Of a DNA stretch of 64,000 nt, positions 24,272 to 32,270 are shown piece after piece. Source of the stretch: Haloarcula litorea. GTDB taxonomy: Archaea > Halobacteriota > Halobacteria > Halobacteriales > Haloarculaceae. The stretch is from the NCBI RefSeq assembly GCF_029338195.1, contig NZ_CP119779.1, positions 2,480,001 to 2,544,000 on the forward strand, read 5' to 3'. The translations under genes and the position numbers were made by a program. Within the stretch, counting starts at the first letter, position 1. Each line of letters opens with the position of its first letter. Below the pieces are notes generated by a model. The model saw nothing but the letters and a program-made list of their open reading frames with translations, did no database searches and was not told the DNA's origin.

Positions 24272-25150
24272 ATGAACGTTGCCGTGCTGGGGGCCGGTGC
24301 GCGCGGGCGAGCGATCGCCCGCTCGTGTGTGCGCGCCGGACACGAGGTTCGACTCCACGACACCGGAGTCGAGACGGTGATGGACGGGGTGGACGCCGTC
24401 GAACGGGCGGTCGGCGACGACGCGGGCACGCGGGTCGACGGGACGACCGACCGTCAGGGGGCCGTCAACGGTGCCGACGTCCTCGTGGACGCCACCGACG
24501 GGTCGGTCGCATCGCGGCGGGAACTCCTCGCGGACGCCGAGCCGCTGCTGGCGACGGACCCGCTCGTGGTCACCGGCGACCCGCGGACGTCCGTGACCGG
24601 CGTCGCCGCGGGGCTGCAGGCACCGGGCCGAGCGGTCGGGCTCTCCCTCGTCGATCCCGAGGAGAGCGCCCTCGTCGAGGTCGTCCTGGCCGACCAGACG
24701 ACCGCCGCGACTCGCGCGGACGCGGTGGCGTTCGTCGAGGGCCTGGACCGCGTCCCTATCGTCGTCCGGGACGCGCCGGGGTTCGCCGCCGCTCGCCTCG
24801 AACTCGCCCGCATCGCGGAGGCGATCCGGCTGGTCGAGGCGGGCGTGACGACGGTCGAGGGTGCCGACAGAGCGGCCACGCGGACGACGGACGAACGCGG
24901 CCCGCTCGCCCGCGCGGACGAACTGGGCCTCGACGCCGTCCTCGGCGGACTCGACGACCTCCACGAGCGCCTCGGCGATCGGTTCGAGCCACCGAGTCTC
25001 CTCCGCGAGGCGGTCGAGGCGGGGACCCTCGGCAAGCGGACCGGCGAGGGGTTCTACACGTGGTCGAACGGCGAACCCGCGGGTCCCGGCGACCTGGGCT
25101 CCGAACCGTCCGCCCGCGAGGGCACCGAGGGACGCCCCGACCGACCATGA
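24272..25150 (+). CDS. 3-hydroxyacyl-CoA dehydrogenase-like protein lacking the catalytic His
   Basis: A 292-residue protein with an N-terminal Rossmann domain (VLGAGARGRAIA, G7/G9/G12) and a C-terminal helical dimerisation domain ending in GTLGKRTGEGFYTWSNG, typical of Hbd/FadB-type dehydrogenases. At the active-site strand, where the family has HFFNP, it reads GLSLVDP (S125 in place of His); the partner Glu in LVEVV (E136) remains. It may be inactive toward 3-hydroxyacyl-CoA or act on another hydroxy acid. Its stop overlaps the start of the membrane protein gene (ATGA). Confidence 0.82.
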   Translation: MNVAVLGAGARGRAIARSCVRAGHEVRLHDTGVETVMDGVDAVERAVGDDAGTRVDGTTDRQGAVNGADVLVDATDGSVASRRELLADAEPLLATDPLVVTGDPRTSVTGVAAGLQAPGRAVGLSLVDPEESALVEVVLADQTTAATRADAVAFVEGLDRVPIVVRDAPGFAAARLELARIAEAIRLVEAGVTTVEGADRAATRTTDERGPLARADELGLDAVLGGLDDLHERLGDRFEPPSLLREAVEAGTLGKRTGEGFYTWSNGEPAGPGDLGSEPSAREGTEGRPDRP

Positions 25151-25749
25151 GTTCCGGAGACGGGTCGGCCGACGGCCCACCGGAGGTCGACGACGACGGC
25201 ATCGCCGACCTGTTCGACGAGCTCGAGGAACTGGCGGAGATCGTCGACAGCGAGTCCGAGCGCGAACAGGTCAGGGAGGCGATGCGGGCGGCCGTCGAGG
25301 CACAGGACGCCGACCCGGCGGTGTTCGGCCGCGTCGTCTGGGGGTTCGATCGGGAGGACTTCGCCGAGGCGGTCCTCGGATCGCTGCTGTTCGGCATCCC
25401 GATGGCGGTCGAGGGCGGGACCCGGGACGCGGGACTGCACATCGCCGGCCACCCCCTGTACTTCCTCGGGACGCTCGCGACCGCCGTCGGCCTGGTGTTC
25501 GGCATCCTCTACGTCGCGGACTTCCAGGACGTCCGCGTCGCCCGGCGCTTCTTCGGGCTCGTCCCCCGGCGGCTTGCCGTCGTCACGCTGACCGCCTTCG
25601 GGACGGCGGTCGCCCTGCTGACCGCGTGGGGGATGGTCACGTGGTCGACCGATCCCGGACTCGTCTGGGAGTCGCTCTGTATCTGTAGCGTGGCGTTCGT
25701 CCCGATGGCGATCGGCGGCGCGCTGGGCGACATCCTCCCGGGAAGCTGA
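25147..25749 (+). CDS. Membrane protein, probable DUF2391 family
   Basis: A 200-residue protein whose acidic N-terminal about 65 residues (DLFDELEELAEIVDSESERE) precede about four hydrophobic spans (about 75-93, 100-122, 137-157 and 175-195). The combination of an acidic helix, GSLLFGIPMAVEGG and a terminal GALGDILPGS fits haloarchaeal DUF2391 proteins. It overlaps the upstream dehydrogenase-like gene by 4 nt, so the two are co-translated. Function is unknown. Confidence 0.75.
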   Translation: MSSGDGSADGPPEVDDDGIADLFDELEELAEIVDSESEREQVREAMRAAVEAQDADPAVFGRVVWGFDREDFAEAVLGSLLFGIPMAVEGGTRDAGLHIAGHPLYFLGTLATAVGLVFGILYVADFQDVRVARRFFGLVPRRLAVVTLTAFGTAVALLTAWGMVTWSTDPGLVWESLCICSVAFVPMAIGGALGDILPGS

Positions 25750-25833
25750 CCGCTCTCGCGGGACCGTGCCACGGGCTCTCGCTCGCGGCGGCGTTTGGCA
25801 ACCGTTAAAAGCCGCGGTCGGATACGGAGTGGT

Positions 25834-26013
25834 ATGAGCGAGAGCCAGCAGAAGCGAGCGCAGAAGTGCGTCTCGTGTGGCATCAACATCGCCGGCACGA
25901 GCGCCGCCGCGTTCAAGTGCCCGGACTGCGGGCACCAGATCTACCGGTGCTCGACCTGCCGGAAGCAGAGCAACCTCTACAAGTGTCCCGACTGCGGTTT
26001 CACCGGTCCGTAA
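25834..26013 (+). CDS. Small double zinc-finger protein (DUF1610 type)
   Basis: A 59-residue protein with four CxxC knuckles (CVSC, CPDC, CSTC, CPDC) forming two zinc ribbons. Length, motifs and position directly upstream of aEF1B match the Haloferax volcanii HVO_2753 family, which as I recall is a 59-residue zinc-finger protein linked to swarming and biofilm phenotypes. ATG 25834 is preceded by a TTAAAA-like element about 29 nt upstream. It is 2 nt from the elongation factor gene, so the two are co-transcribed. Confidence 0.9.
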   Translation: MSESQQKRAQKCVSCGINIAGTSAAAFKCPDCGHQIYRCSTCRKQSNLYKCPDCGFTGP

Positions 26014-26015
26014 CG

Positions 26016-26282
26016 ATGGGGAAGGTAGCCGCCAAGATCAAGGTCATGCCGCAGAGCCCGGAAGTCGACCTCGACGACCTGCAGGAGCGACTCGAGGGGT
26101 CCCTTCCCGAGGGAGCGAAGATCAAGGGCTTCGAGCGCGACGACGTCGCGTTCGGGCTGGTCGCGCTGCTGCCGACGGTCATCGTCCCCGACGACGCCGG
26201 CGGGACCGAGGCCGTCGAGGAGGCCTTCGCCGACGTCGACGGCGTCGAGTCCGTCGAGGTCGACAGCGTCGGTCGCCTGTAG
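26016..26282 (+). CDS. ef1B: Translation elongation factor 1-beta (aEF1B)
   Basis: An 88-residue guanine nucleotide exchange factor for aEF1A. It has the compact archaeal alpha/beta fold: [51 protein letters not shown], and C-terminal [15 protein letters not shown]. Full length for archaea. It sits 2 nt after the zinc-finger gene. Confidence 0.95.
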   Translation: MGKVAAKIKVMPQSPEVDLDDLQERLEGSLPEGAKIKGFERDDVAFGLVALLPTVIVPDDAGGTEAVEEAFADVDGVESVEVDSVGRL

Positions 26283-26394
26283 GACTGGCTCCCGCTTCTC
26301 GACGTTCTCGCGCCCGGAGCGGCCGCCACGGCCACGTCCCGGCGGTCGTGGAACGCACGTTTTATTAGGGCGACCGGACAAGCGGAGGGCAAGA
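26283..26394 (+). promoter_or_regulatory. Promoter region of the rpl21e operon
   Basis: A 112-nt gap with no gene. TTTATTA at 26361-26367 lies about 28-31 nt before ATG 26395 and is the probable TATA box for the L21e-Rpo4 transcript. Confidence 0.6.
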
Positions 26395-26688
26395 ATGCCT
26401 AGTTCGAACGGCCCCCTCGAAGGAACCCGCGACAAGCTCAAGAACGACCCCCGAGACAGCGGCACGTCGCCGCCCCAGCGCGCAGTCACGGAGTTCGAGG
26501 AGGGCGAGAAGGTCCACCTCAAGATCGACCCGTCGGTCCCCGACGGCCGCTTCCACCCCCGCTTCGACGGCCAGACCGGCACGGTCACCGGCGAACAGGG
26601 CGAGGCGTACAAGATCGAGATCGTCGACGGCGGCAAGCCCAAGACGGTCATCGCCAAGCCCACGCACCTCCGCCGGCAGGACAACTGA
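26395..26688 (+). CDS. rpl21e: Large-subunit ribosomal protein L21e
   Basis: A 97-residue ribosomal protein eL21. It has the basic N-terminal arm [18 protein letters not shown] and an SH3-like barrel with [21 protein letters not shown] and GQTGTV. It is 3 nt upstream of the Rpo4 gene, the classical archaeal L21e-rpoF arrangement. Confidence 0.96.
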   Translation: MPSSNGPLEGTRDKLKNDPRDSGTSPPQRAVTEFEEGEKVHLKIDPSVPDGRFHPRFDGQTGTVTGEQGEAYKIEIVDGGKPKTVIAKPTHLRRQDN

Positions 26689-26691
26689 GCG

Positions 26692-27048
26692 ATGACGATA
26701 TTCAAAGAGAAAGTCGACGAGGAGTACCTCACCCTCGCCGAGACCAAGGACATCCTCGAGGACCTCGAGATGGAGCGGGCGGCCGACGAGGACCGCGAGA
26801 TGCGCTACGAGCTCAAACGGGCCATCGAGCACGTCAACCGCTTCACGCTGCTGGAGCCCGAGGAGTCCCGCGAGTTCGTCGAGAAGCTCCGGGAACTGGA
26901 GAAGGTCGACGAGCCGACGGCGTACAAGATCGCGAACCTCCGGCCGCTGGACCGGGACGAGCTCCGCGCCGTCTTCGCACAGGAGCGGTACTCGCTGTCC
27001 GGCGACGAGCTCGACGAGGTTCTCGACGTCGTCAGGCAGTACGCCTGA
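26692..27048 (+). CDS. rpoF: DNA-directed RNA polymerase subunit Rpo4 (RpoF)
   Basis: A 118-residue Rpb4-family subunit forming the polymerase stalk with Rpo7. The helical HRDC-like fold is visible in EEYLTLAETKDILEDLEMER, AIEHVNRFTLLEPEESREFVEKL and PTAYKIANLRPLDRDELRAVFAQ. It lies between L21e and the DUF655 gene as in most euryarchaea. Confidence 0.95.
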   Translation: MTIFKEKVDEEYLTLAETKDILEDLEMERAADEDREMRYELKRAIEHVNRFTLLEPEESREFVEKLRELEKVDEPTAYKIANLRPLDRDELRAVFAQERYSLSGDELDEVLDVVRQYA

Positions 27049-27180
27049 TCCGGACCGTCGGAGAGCAGCGCCGACTGGTACCGACCTCGCCGCGTACCGG
27101 TAGACCGCGGCGACGTGCCGTCTACATCGGTCGGTCCACCTACCACCGACATTAAGTGTGTTCTCGTCGTATCGCCTGAC

Positions 27181-27750
27181 ATGAGTAGCACGGAGCGCGG
27201 CGGCGATCAGATGGTGGCGGCGGTGCTCGACGTCCTCCCCCACGGGCGGAGCGACGACGACCGCCCACAGCACCAGAAGGAGCCGCTCGCGTACGCCTTG
27301 GGTCTCGACGAGTTCACCGTCTACGAACTCACGCTCGACGACGGCGACGACATCGCCTTCGGGGATCGAATCGATCTGACGGAGTTCGGGCGCGTGACGC
27401 AGGTGGCCTTCGAGGACCTCCCCAGCGGTGCCCGCTCGGAGCTGGAGTACGCCGTCGAGGAGATCGTGGAGGCGGACCACGACCGGTTCGTCGACTTCTA
27501 CAACGACGCCCAGCCCATCACGCTGCGGCTCCACCAGCTGAACCTCCTGCCGGGGATCGGGAAGAAACTCCGGAACTCGATCCTCGACGAGCGCAAGCGC
27601 GAGCCGTTCGCGGGCTTCGACGACCTCGAGGATCGTGTCAGCGGCCTCCACAACCCCAAGGAGGTCCTCATCGAGCGGATCTTGGAGGAGCTCCGCGAGG
27701 ACGACCTCAAGTACCGGCTGTTCGTCCGGCGGAGCGAGCAGGGGGAGTAG
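27181..27750 (+). CDS. DUF655 family protein, probable nucleic-acid binding
   Basis: A 189-residue archaeal DUF655 protein, almost always encoded between rpoF and ksgA. The first half is an OB-like beta domain (FTVYELTLDDGDDIAFGDRIDL). The second half has a helix-hairpin-helix motif (LNLLPGIGKKLRNSILDERKR) expected to bind nucleic acid. A TATA-like ACATTAAG at about 27149-27156 supports ATG 27181 as a leaderless start. A role in rRNA processing is inferred from context. Confidence 0.9.
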   Translation: MSSTERGGDQMVAAVLDVLPHGRSDDDRPQHQKEPLAYALGLDEFTVYELTLDDGDDIAFGDRIDLTEFGRVTQVAFEDLPSGARSELEYAVEEIVEADHDRFVDFYNDAQPITLRLHQLNLLPGIGKKLRNSILDERKREPFAGFDDLEDRVSGLHNPKEVLIERILEELREDDLKYRLFVRRSEQGE

Positions 27751-27806
27751 GAACGCTGCGGTCCGAGTAGGCGACCTTTTCACGACCCACCGTCTACGCC
27801 GGCGTG

Positions 27807-28664
27807 ATGACAGACACTGCGACCGGGGAGCGCGATCCCGACGCGCTGGTCCGGCGGGCCGGGAAGCGGGCCGACACCCGCCAGGACCAGCACTTCCTCG
27901 TCGACGATCGGGTGCTGGACCGCATCCCGGGGTACGCCGTTGAGGCCGGGATGGACCTCGACCACGTCCTCGAGATCGGCGGTGGTCCGGGGGCGCTCAC
28001 CGACCGGCTGCTGGCGACCGCCGAGCGCGTGACCGTCGTCGAGCGCGACCCCGAGTTCGCCGCCCACCTGCGCGAGGAGTTCGCCGGCGAGATCGGGGCC
28101 GACCGGCTGACCGTCGTCGAGGGGGACGCGCTGGCCGTCGACCTGCCGGAGTTCACCGCCAGCATCTCGAACCTCCCCTACGGCGCGTCCTCGGAGATCG
28201 CCTTCCGGCTGTTGCCCGAGGGACGACCGCTGGTGTTGATGTTCCAGCGGGAGTTCGCCGACCGGATGGCCGCCGGCCCCGGGAGCGACGACTACGGCCG
28301 GCTGTCCGTCGCGGCGGGCCACTACGCCGACGTCGAGGTGGTCGAGACGGTCCCCAAGGAGGCGTTCGACCCACAACCGCGCGTGACGAGCGCGCTCGTC
28401 CGGACGACGCCCCGCGAGCCGGACTACTCCGTCCCCGGCGACGAGTTCTTCCTGCGGTTCCTCAAGGCCGTGTTCACCCAGCGCCGGAAGACGATGCGCA
28501 ACGCCGTCCGCAACACGGCCCACATCTCGGGGCTGGGCGACCCCGACGCCGTCGTCGAGGCGGCCGACGAGGACCTGCTGAGCGCCCGCGCCGGGGACCT
28601 GACGCCGGCCGACTTCGCCGCCCTCGCGACGCTGGCCCACGAGGTCGGGAACCCGGAGGACTGA
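27807..28664 (+). CDS. rsmA: 16S rRNA dimethyladenosine transferase (KsgA/RsmA/Dim1)
   Basis: A 285-residue methyltransferase dimethylating two adjacent adenosines at the 3' end of 16S rRNA. Motifs are QDQHFLVDDRVLDRI, the SAM loop EIGGGPGALTDRLL, ERDPEFAA and catalytic NLPYGASSEIAF. The C-terminal helical domain includes FLKAVFTQRRKTMRNAVRN. ATG 27807 was preferred over GTG 27804; an AT-rich CCTTTTCA lies about 30 nt upstream. It precedes the HemK-like gene by 3 nt. Confidence 0.95.
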   Translation: MTDTATGERDPDALVRRAGKRADTRQDQHFLVDDRVLDRIPGYAVEAGMDLDHVLEIGGGPGALTDRLLATAERVTVVERDPEFAAHLREEFAGEIGADRLTVVEGDALAVDLPEFTASISNLPYGASSEIAFRLLPEGRPLVLMFQREFADRMAAGPGSDDYGRLSVAAGHYADVEVVETVPKEAFDPQPRVTSALVRTTPREPDYSVPGDEFFLRFLKAVFTQRRKTMRNAVRNTAHISGLGDPDAVVEAADEDLLSARAGDLTPADFAALATLAHEVGNPED

Positions 28665-28667
28665 GCG

Positions 28668-29288
28668 ATGGGCGACGAAGACGGGAGCGACGCGGGGGAC
28701 GAGACCGACGACGGCCGACCGGCGCTGGCCGACCAGCGCGGCGTCGAGACGGTGTACCAGCCGGCCGAGGACTCCGACCTGCTCGCCCGGACCGTCCGCG
28801 AGCGGGCGGGACCGGGCGAGCGCGTCCTCGACGTGGGGACGGGATCGGGATACGTCGCGGTCGCGGCGGGCGAGGTCGGGGCGGACGCCGTGGGCGTCGA
28901 CCTCAGTCCCCTGGCCTGCCGCGAGGCTCGGGACAACGGCGTCGCGGTCGTCCGCGGGGACCTCGTCGACCCCTTCTGCGACGACGCGTTCGACCTCGTG
29001 GCGTTCAACCCACCGTACCTGCCCACGCCGGACGACGCCGAGTGGGACGACTGGATGGAACACGCGCTGTCGGGCGGCGAGGACGGCCGCCGGCTGGTCG
29101 ACCCGTTCCTCGACTCGGTCGAGCGGGTCCTCGCACCCGACGGCGAGGTCCTGCTGCTCGTCAGTAGCCTCACCGACCCCGACGCCGTCCGGGCGTACGC
29201 CCGCGAACGGGGGCTCGCGAGCGAGCGTGTCGCCAGCGAGAGACACCCCTACGAGGAACTCGTCGTCCTGCGGTTCGTCCGGTCCTGA
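28668..29288 (+). CDS. HemK/Mtq2-like class I methyltransferase (release factor Gln methylation)
   Basis: A 206-residue SAM-dependent methyltransferase. VLDVGTGSGYVAVAAGE is motif I and FNPPYLPT is the NPPY catalytic motif of glutamine/adenine N-methylases. The short form without the bacterial N-terminal helical domain matches archaeal/eukaryotic Mtq2, which modifies the GGQ of aRF1. The N-terminal about 25 residues are an acidic extension. It closes the rpl21e-rpoF-DUF655-ksgA cluster. Confidence 0.88.
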   Translation: MGDEDGSDAGDETDDGRPALADQRGVETVYQPAEDSDLLARTVRERAGPGERVLDVGTGSGYVAVAAGEVGADAVGVDLSPLACREARDNGVAVVRGDLVDPFCDDAFDLVAFNPPYLPTPDDAEWDDWMEHALSGGEDGRRLVDPFLDSVERVLAPDGEVLLLVSSLTDPDAVRAYARERGLASERVASERHPYEELVVLRFVRS

Positions 29289-29350
29289 TTACTATAGGGA
29301 ATATTCTCGAATAGGAAATATTAAAGCCCGTCATTTCGTAGCCGCGGCTA
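29289..29350 (+). promoter_or_regulatory. AT-rich promoter/operator of the metE pair
   Basis: The 62-nt gap is strikingly AT-rich. AAATATTAAAG (about 29316-29326) is a TATA box about 30 nt before ATG 29351. Directly upstream, the palindrome GAATATTC (29299-29306) sits within GGGAATATTCTC, and a second ATATT follows, a layout suited to a repressor next to the BRE. Confidence 0.5.
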
Positions 29351-30349
29351 ATGACGCAAGTAGTCGCGACGACTCCAGGCCTGTTCCCGCTGCCGGACTG
29401 GGCCAAAGACGAGTTGGCAGACCTGAAGGGCCACCAGAAGTCGGACCTCGTCTCCGGCGACGAGGGTCCCGAGGTCGAGGCCGCGTACGACAGCGCCCGC
29501 GAGGAAGTCATCGCCGGCCAGCGGGACGCCGGACTCGACCGCGTGGTCGAGGGACAGCTGCGCTGGGACGACATGCTCGCGCACCCGCTCGCCGTCCACG
29601 ACAACGTCGACACCCGCGGCATCGTCCGCTACTACGACAACAACAACTTCTACCGGGAGCCGGTGGTCGAGGGCGACCTCTCGGCCGACGGCGGCGACGT
29701 GGCCGCCGAACTCGGTGCGGCCGCGGACCTCGTCGACGACGGCCTCCAAGCCGTCCTCCCCGGCCCGTACTCGCTCGCGGACCTGGCGACCGACGACCAC
29801 TACGGCGACGAGGCCGCGTTCCTCGACGCCGTGGCCGACTTCCTCGTCGAGGAGGTCCGGGAGTTCCCCGAGGTCGAGACGCTGTTCCTGCTGGAGCCGT
29901 CGCTGGTCGAGAACCCGCCCGCGGACGGCGAGGACGAGCGCGCGAGCGAGGCCGTCGACGCCGTCGCCGAGGCGGCCGACGCCGACGTGATCGCCCACAC
30001 CTACTGGGGGGCCATCGAGGAGAAGACCTACGCGCACCTGATGGACGCCGGCGTCGACGCCGTCGGCTTCGACCTGGTGAGCGACCACGACCAGAACGTC
30101 TACAACGTCCAGGAGTACGGGACGAAAGACGACGTGGCGCTGGGCGTCGTCGACGGGCAGAACACGCTCGTCGAGGCCCCGGAGACCATCCGGGACCGCA
30201 TCGACTGGTTCGAACAGCAGACCAACACCGCCTACGACACCGTCTACGCGACGGCGAACACGGAGCTGTTCTACCTGCCCGTCAACAAGTTCGAGGACAA
30301 ACTGGACGCGCTGGCGAACGCCGCGGACCTCGAGGAGGTCGAAGCATGA
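29351..30349 (+). CDS. MetE-like protein lacking the zinc site
   Basis: A 332-residue cobalamin-independent methionine synthase-like barrel. It keeps the fold (GLFPLPDWAKDELADLKGHQK, QAVLPGPYSLADLA, VDAVGFDLVSDHD). Where catalytic MetE has HxC it reads AHTYWGA, and the later Cys of SPDCG is replaced in ATANTELFYLP, so the zinc ligands are missing. Like the N-terminal half of bacterial MetE, it probably serves as a non-catalytic partner. Its stop overlaps the start of the zinc-site-bearing gene (ATGA), predicting coupled translation and 1:1 production. Confidence 0.87.
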   Translation: MTQVVATTPGLFPLPDWAKDELADLKGHQKSDLVSGDEGPEVEAAYDSAREEVIAGQRDAGLDRVVEGQLRWDDMLAHPLAVHDNVDTRGIVRYYDNNNFYREPVVEGDLSADGGDVAAELGAAADLVDDGLQAVLPGPYSLADLATDDHYGDEAAFLDAVADFLVEEVREFPEVETLFLLEPSLVENPPADGEDERASEAVDAVAEAADADVIAHTYWGAIEEKTYAHLMDAGVDAVGFDLVSDHDQNVYNVQEYGTKDDVALGVVDGQNTLVEAPETIRDRIDWFEQQTNTAYDTVYATANTELFYLPVNKFEDKLDALANAADLEEVEA

Positions 30350-31419
30350 CCGGACCGAGAGAGCAATTCCGACCGGAGAACCACCCCAACGATCACTTCC
30401 TGCTGACGACCGTCGTCGGCTCCTACCCCAAGCCCAAGTGGCACGACCGCGCCCGCGAGCTGTTCGAAGACGAGGACGCCGACTTCGGCACCGAAGAGTG
30501 GGCGGAGTCGAAAGACGACGCCTCGCGGCTCATCACGCACGAACACGAGCGGGCGGGCCTCGACGTCGTGGTCGACGGCGAGATGCGCCGCAACGAGATG
30601 GTGGAGTACTTCGCCCACCGCATCGACGGCTACGAGTTCAACGGCCGCGTGAAGGTGTGGGGCCACAACTACTTCGACAAGCCCTCGGTCGCCGACGAGG
30701 TCAGCTACGGCGAGCAGTGGCTCGTCGACGAGTTCGAGTTCACCGACGAGGTGGCCGAACGGCCGGTCAAGGTGCCCATCACCGGCCCGTACACGCTGGC
30801 GAACTGGTCGTTCAACGAGGTCTACGACAGCGAGGAGCAGCTGGCCTACGAACTGGCCGACCTCGTCAACGAGGAGATCGAGGCCCTGGTCGACGCCGGC
30901 GCGCGCTACATCCAGATCGACGAGCCGGCGCTGGCGACGACCCCGGACGACCACGCCATCGTCGGCGAGTGTCTCGAACGGATCGTCGACGAGATCCCCG
31001 AGGACGTGCGCCTGGGCCTCCACGTCTGTTACGGCGACTACTCGCGCATCTACCCGGAGATCCTCGACTACCCGGTCCACGAGTACGACCTCGAGCTCGC
31101 CAACGGCGACTACGAGCAGCTCGACGTGTTCAAAGACCACGAGTTCACGAAGGACTTCGCGATGGGCGTCGTCGACGCCCACGTCGCCGAGGTCGAGCCC
31201 GTCGAGGAGATCAAGGAGAACATCAAGAAAGGGCTGGAGGTCGTCCCGCCGGAACGGCTCACCGTCTCGCCGGACTGCGGCGTGAAGCTCCTCCCCCGCG
31301 AGGTCGCCTACGGCAAGATGGAGAACATGGTCCAGGCGGCCCGCGAGATCGAGCGGGAACTCGACGCCGGCGAGATCGATGTCGTCGCCGGCGGTGCGGA
31401 AGCGAGCGCCGACGACTGA
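30346..31419 (+). CDS. metE: Methionine synthase, MetE catalytic-domain type
   Basis: A 357-residue barrel corresponding to the C-terminal catalytic half of MetE, which transfers a methyl group to homocysteine. TTVVGSYPKPKW and GPYTLANWSFNEVY are typical. Zinc ligands are present as HVC (in LGLHVCYGDYS) and the Cys of VSPDCGVKLLPR, and YIQIDEPAL contains the conserved acidic residue. Archaeal short MetE enzymes often use a corrinoid protein or methylpterin donor; which donor applies here is unknown. It overlaps the upstream gene by 4 nt. Confidence 0.9.
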   Translation: MTGPREQFRPENHPNDHFLLTTVVGSYPKPKWHDRARELFEDEDADFGTEEWAESKDDASRLITHEHERAGLDVVVDGEMRRNEMVEYFAHRIDGYEFNGRVKVWGHNYFDKPSVADEVSYGEQWLVDEFEFTDEVAERPVKVPITGPYTLANWSFNEVYDSEEQLAYELADLVNEEIEALVDAGARYIQIDEPALATTPDDHAIVGECLERIVDEIPEDVRLGLHVCYGDYSRIYPEILDYPVHEYDLELANGDYEQLDVFKDHEFTKDFAMGVVDAHVAEVEPVEEIKENIKKGLEVVPPERLTVSPDCGVKLLPREVAYGKMENMVQAAREIERELDAGEIDVVAGGAEASADD

Positions 31420-31760
31420 TCGCCGACCCGGTCTCCGCTGTTCTCGCCGTCGTCGACAGCGACCGACGAGTACGTTGATTCCTACGTGGGAATAGATATG
31501 CAGTGAGACCTGTCGCCACTCCCGACCCGTCGAAGTCCAGTGCTGACTTCGACGAAAGACGAACCGCTACTCGACCAGCGCAGAAAATATGACGTAAACC
31601 AACTTATATTAGATAATGAATATATTTCCCTCGAAAGTGCCGAATATAGAATACTAAGTTCCTTTGTGGTGTGTTTCTCTCGTGGGTAATTGAGGACAAA
31701 AGTGACAACAGCCGTAGAAAAGAGTTTAGTCGGTCTCGGTAATTGACTCGGACAGGAACG
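31420..31760. other. AT-rich intergenic region with hairpins
   Basis: A 341-nt gap whose right half (about 31585-31740) is far poorer in G+C than its surroundings. It contains ATTCC-N6-GGAAT at 31478-31493, a perfect 10-bp hairpin at 31528-31554 (listed separately), and repeated GAATATA (31618 and 31652). A TATA-like GAGTTTAGTC lies at about 31724-31733, 28-30 nt before the ATG at 31761. I find no convincing protein gene here. The left hairpins may terminate the met transcript. Confidence 0.5.
31528..31554. repeat. Perfect 10-bp hairpin, 7-nt loop
   Basis: CGTCGAAGTC (31528-31537) and GACTTCGACG (31545-31554) are exact inverted repeats around the loop CAGTGCT. They lie about 110 nt after the metE stop. 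There is no following T-run, so a bacterial-type terminator is unlikely; a structured 3' end, a small RNA or a dyad operator are the alternatives. Confidence 0.65.
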
Positions 31761-32270
31761 ATGACGGGGAACACACAGCTCCGAGCCGAACTGTATCTGC
31801 GCGGCGACACCTACGGCACCTTCGACGCCCAGCAACAGGTGCTCAACAGGGTCAAGCGTCTGGAGGCAAACGGCGTGTTCAGCGAGTCGATGGTGGCCGG
31901 CGAGTGGCAGCGCATCCGGACGATGGCCGAGGACAAGCGCTCGGGCGCGCTCGCGACCTACGAGGAGTTCCGCGACTGGGCCGAGCGCAACGGTCACTCG
32001 CTGGAACCGGCCTTCGAGCGACGGACCCGGAGCTACGTCGGGCTGGACCGCGTCGACGACGTTGTGGTGTTCCCGGTCGTCTCGCTGGCCGTCTACGACG
32101 AGACGCAGCTGCAGGCCGTCTTCCCGTGTACCGACGGGGAACACGTGTTCACGGTCGGCGACGCGCTCGACGCCTTCGAGCGGGGCGACGAGGACTGGCT
32201 CGCGCAGTTCGACACGGTCACCGTCGGCCGGACGGAACCGTGGCTCGAACCTGGCGTCGAGGCCCCCTAG
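31761..32270 (+). CDS. Haloarchaeal HTH-domain-like protein
   Basis: A 169-residue soluble protein. The first about 60 residues (LYLRGDTYGTFDAQQQVLNRVKRLEANGVFSES) look like a small helix-turn-helix domain. A middle helix (TYEEFRDWAERNGHSLEP) and a beta-rich C-terminal domain follow (VVVFPVVSLAVYDETQLQAVFPC). This architecture recurs in haloarchaeal regulator-like proteins of unknown function. ATG 31761 was chosen with the TATA-like element about 28-30 nt upstream. The stop overlaps the convergent ABC permease gene by 4 nt. Confidence 0.72.
   Translation: MTGNTQLRAELYLRGDTYGTFDAQQQVLNRVKRLEANGVFSESMVAGEWQRIRTMAEDKRSGALATYEEFRDWAERNGHSLEPAFERRTRSYVGLDRVDDVVVFPVVSLAVYDETQLQAVFPCTDGEHVFTVGDALDAFERGDEDWLAQFDTVTVGRTEPWLEPGVEAP

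Noticed and set aside
31528-31554. Intrinsic (Rho-independent-like) terminator at the metE hairpin
   Set aside because: There is no U-tract after the stem, and archaeal termination mostly relies on U-runs without hairpins.
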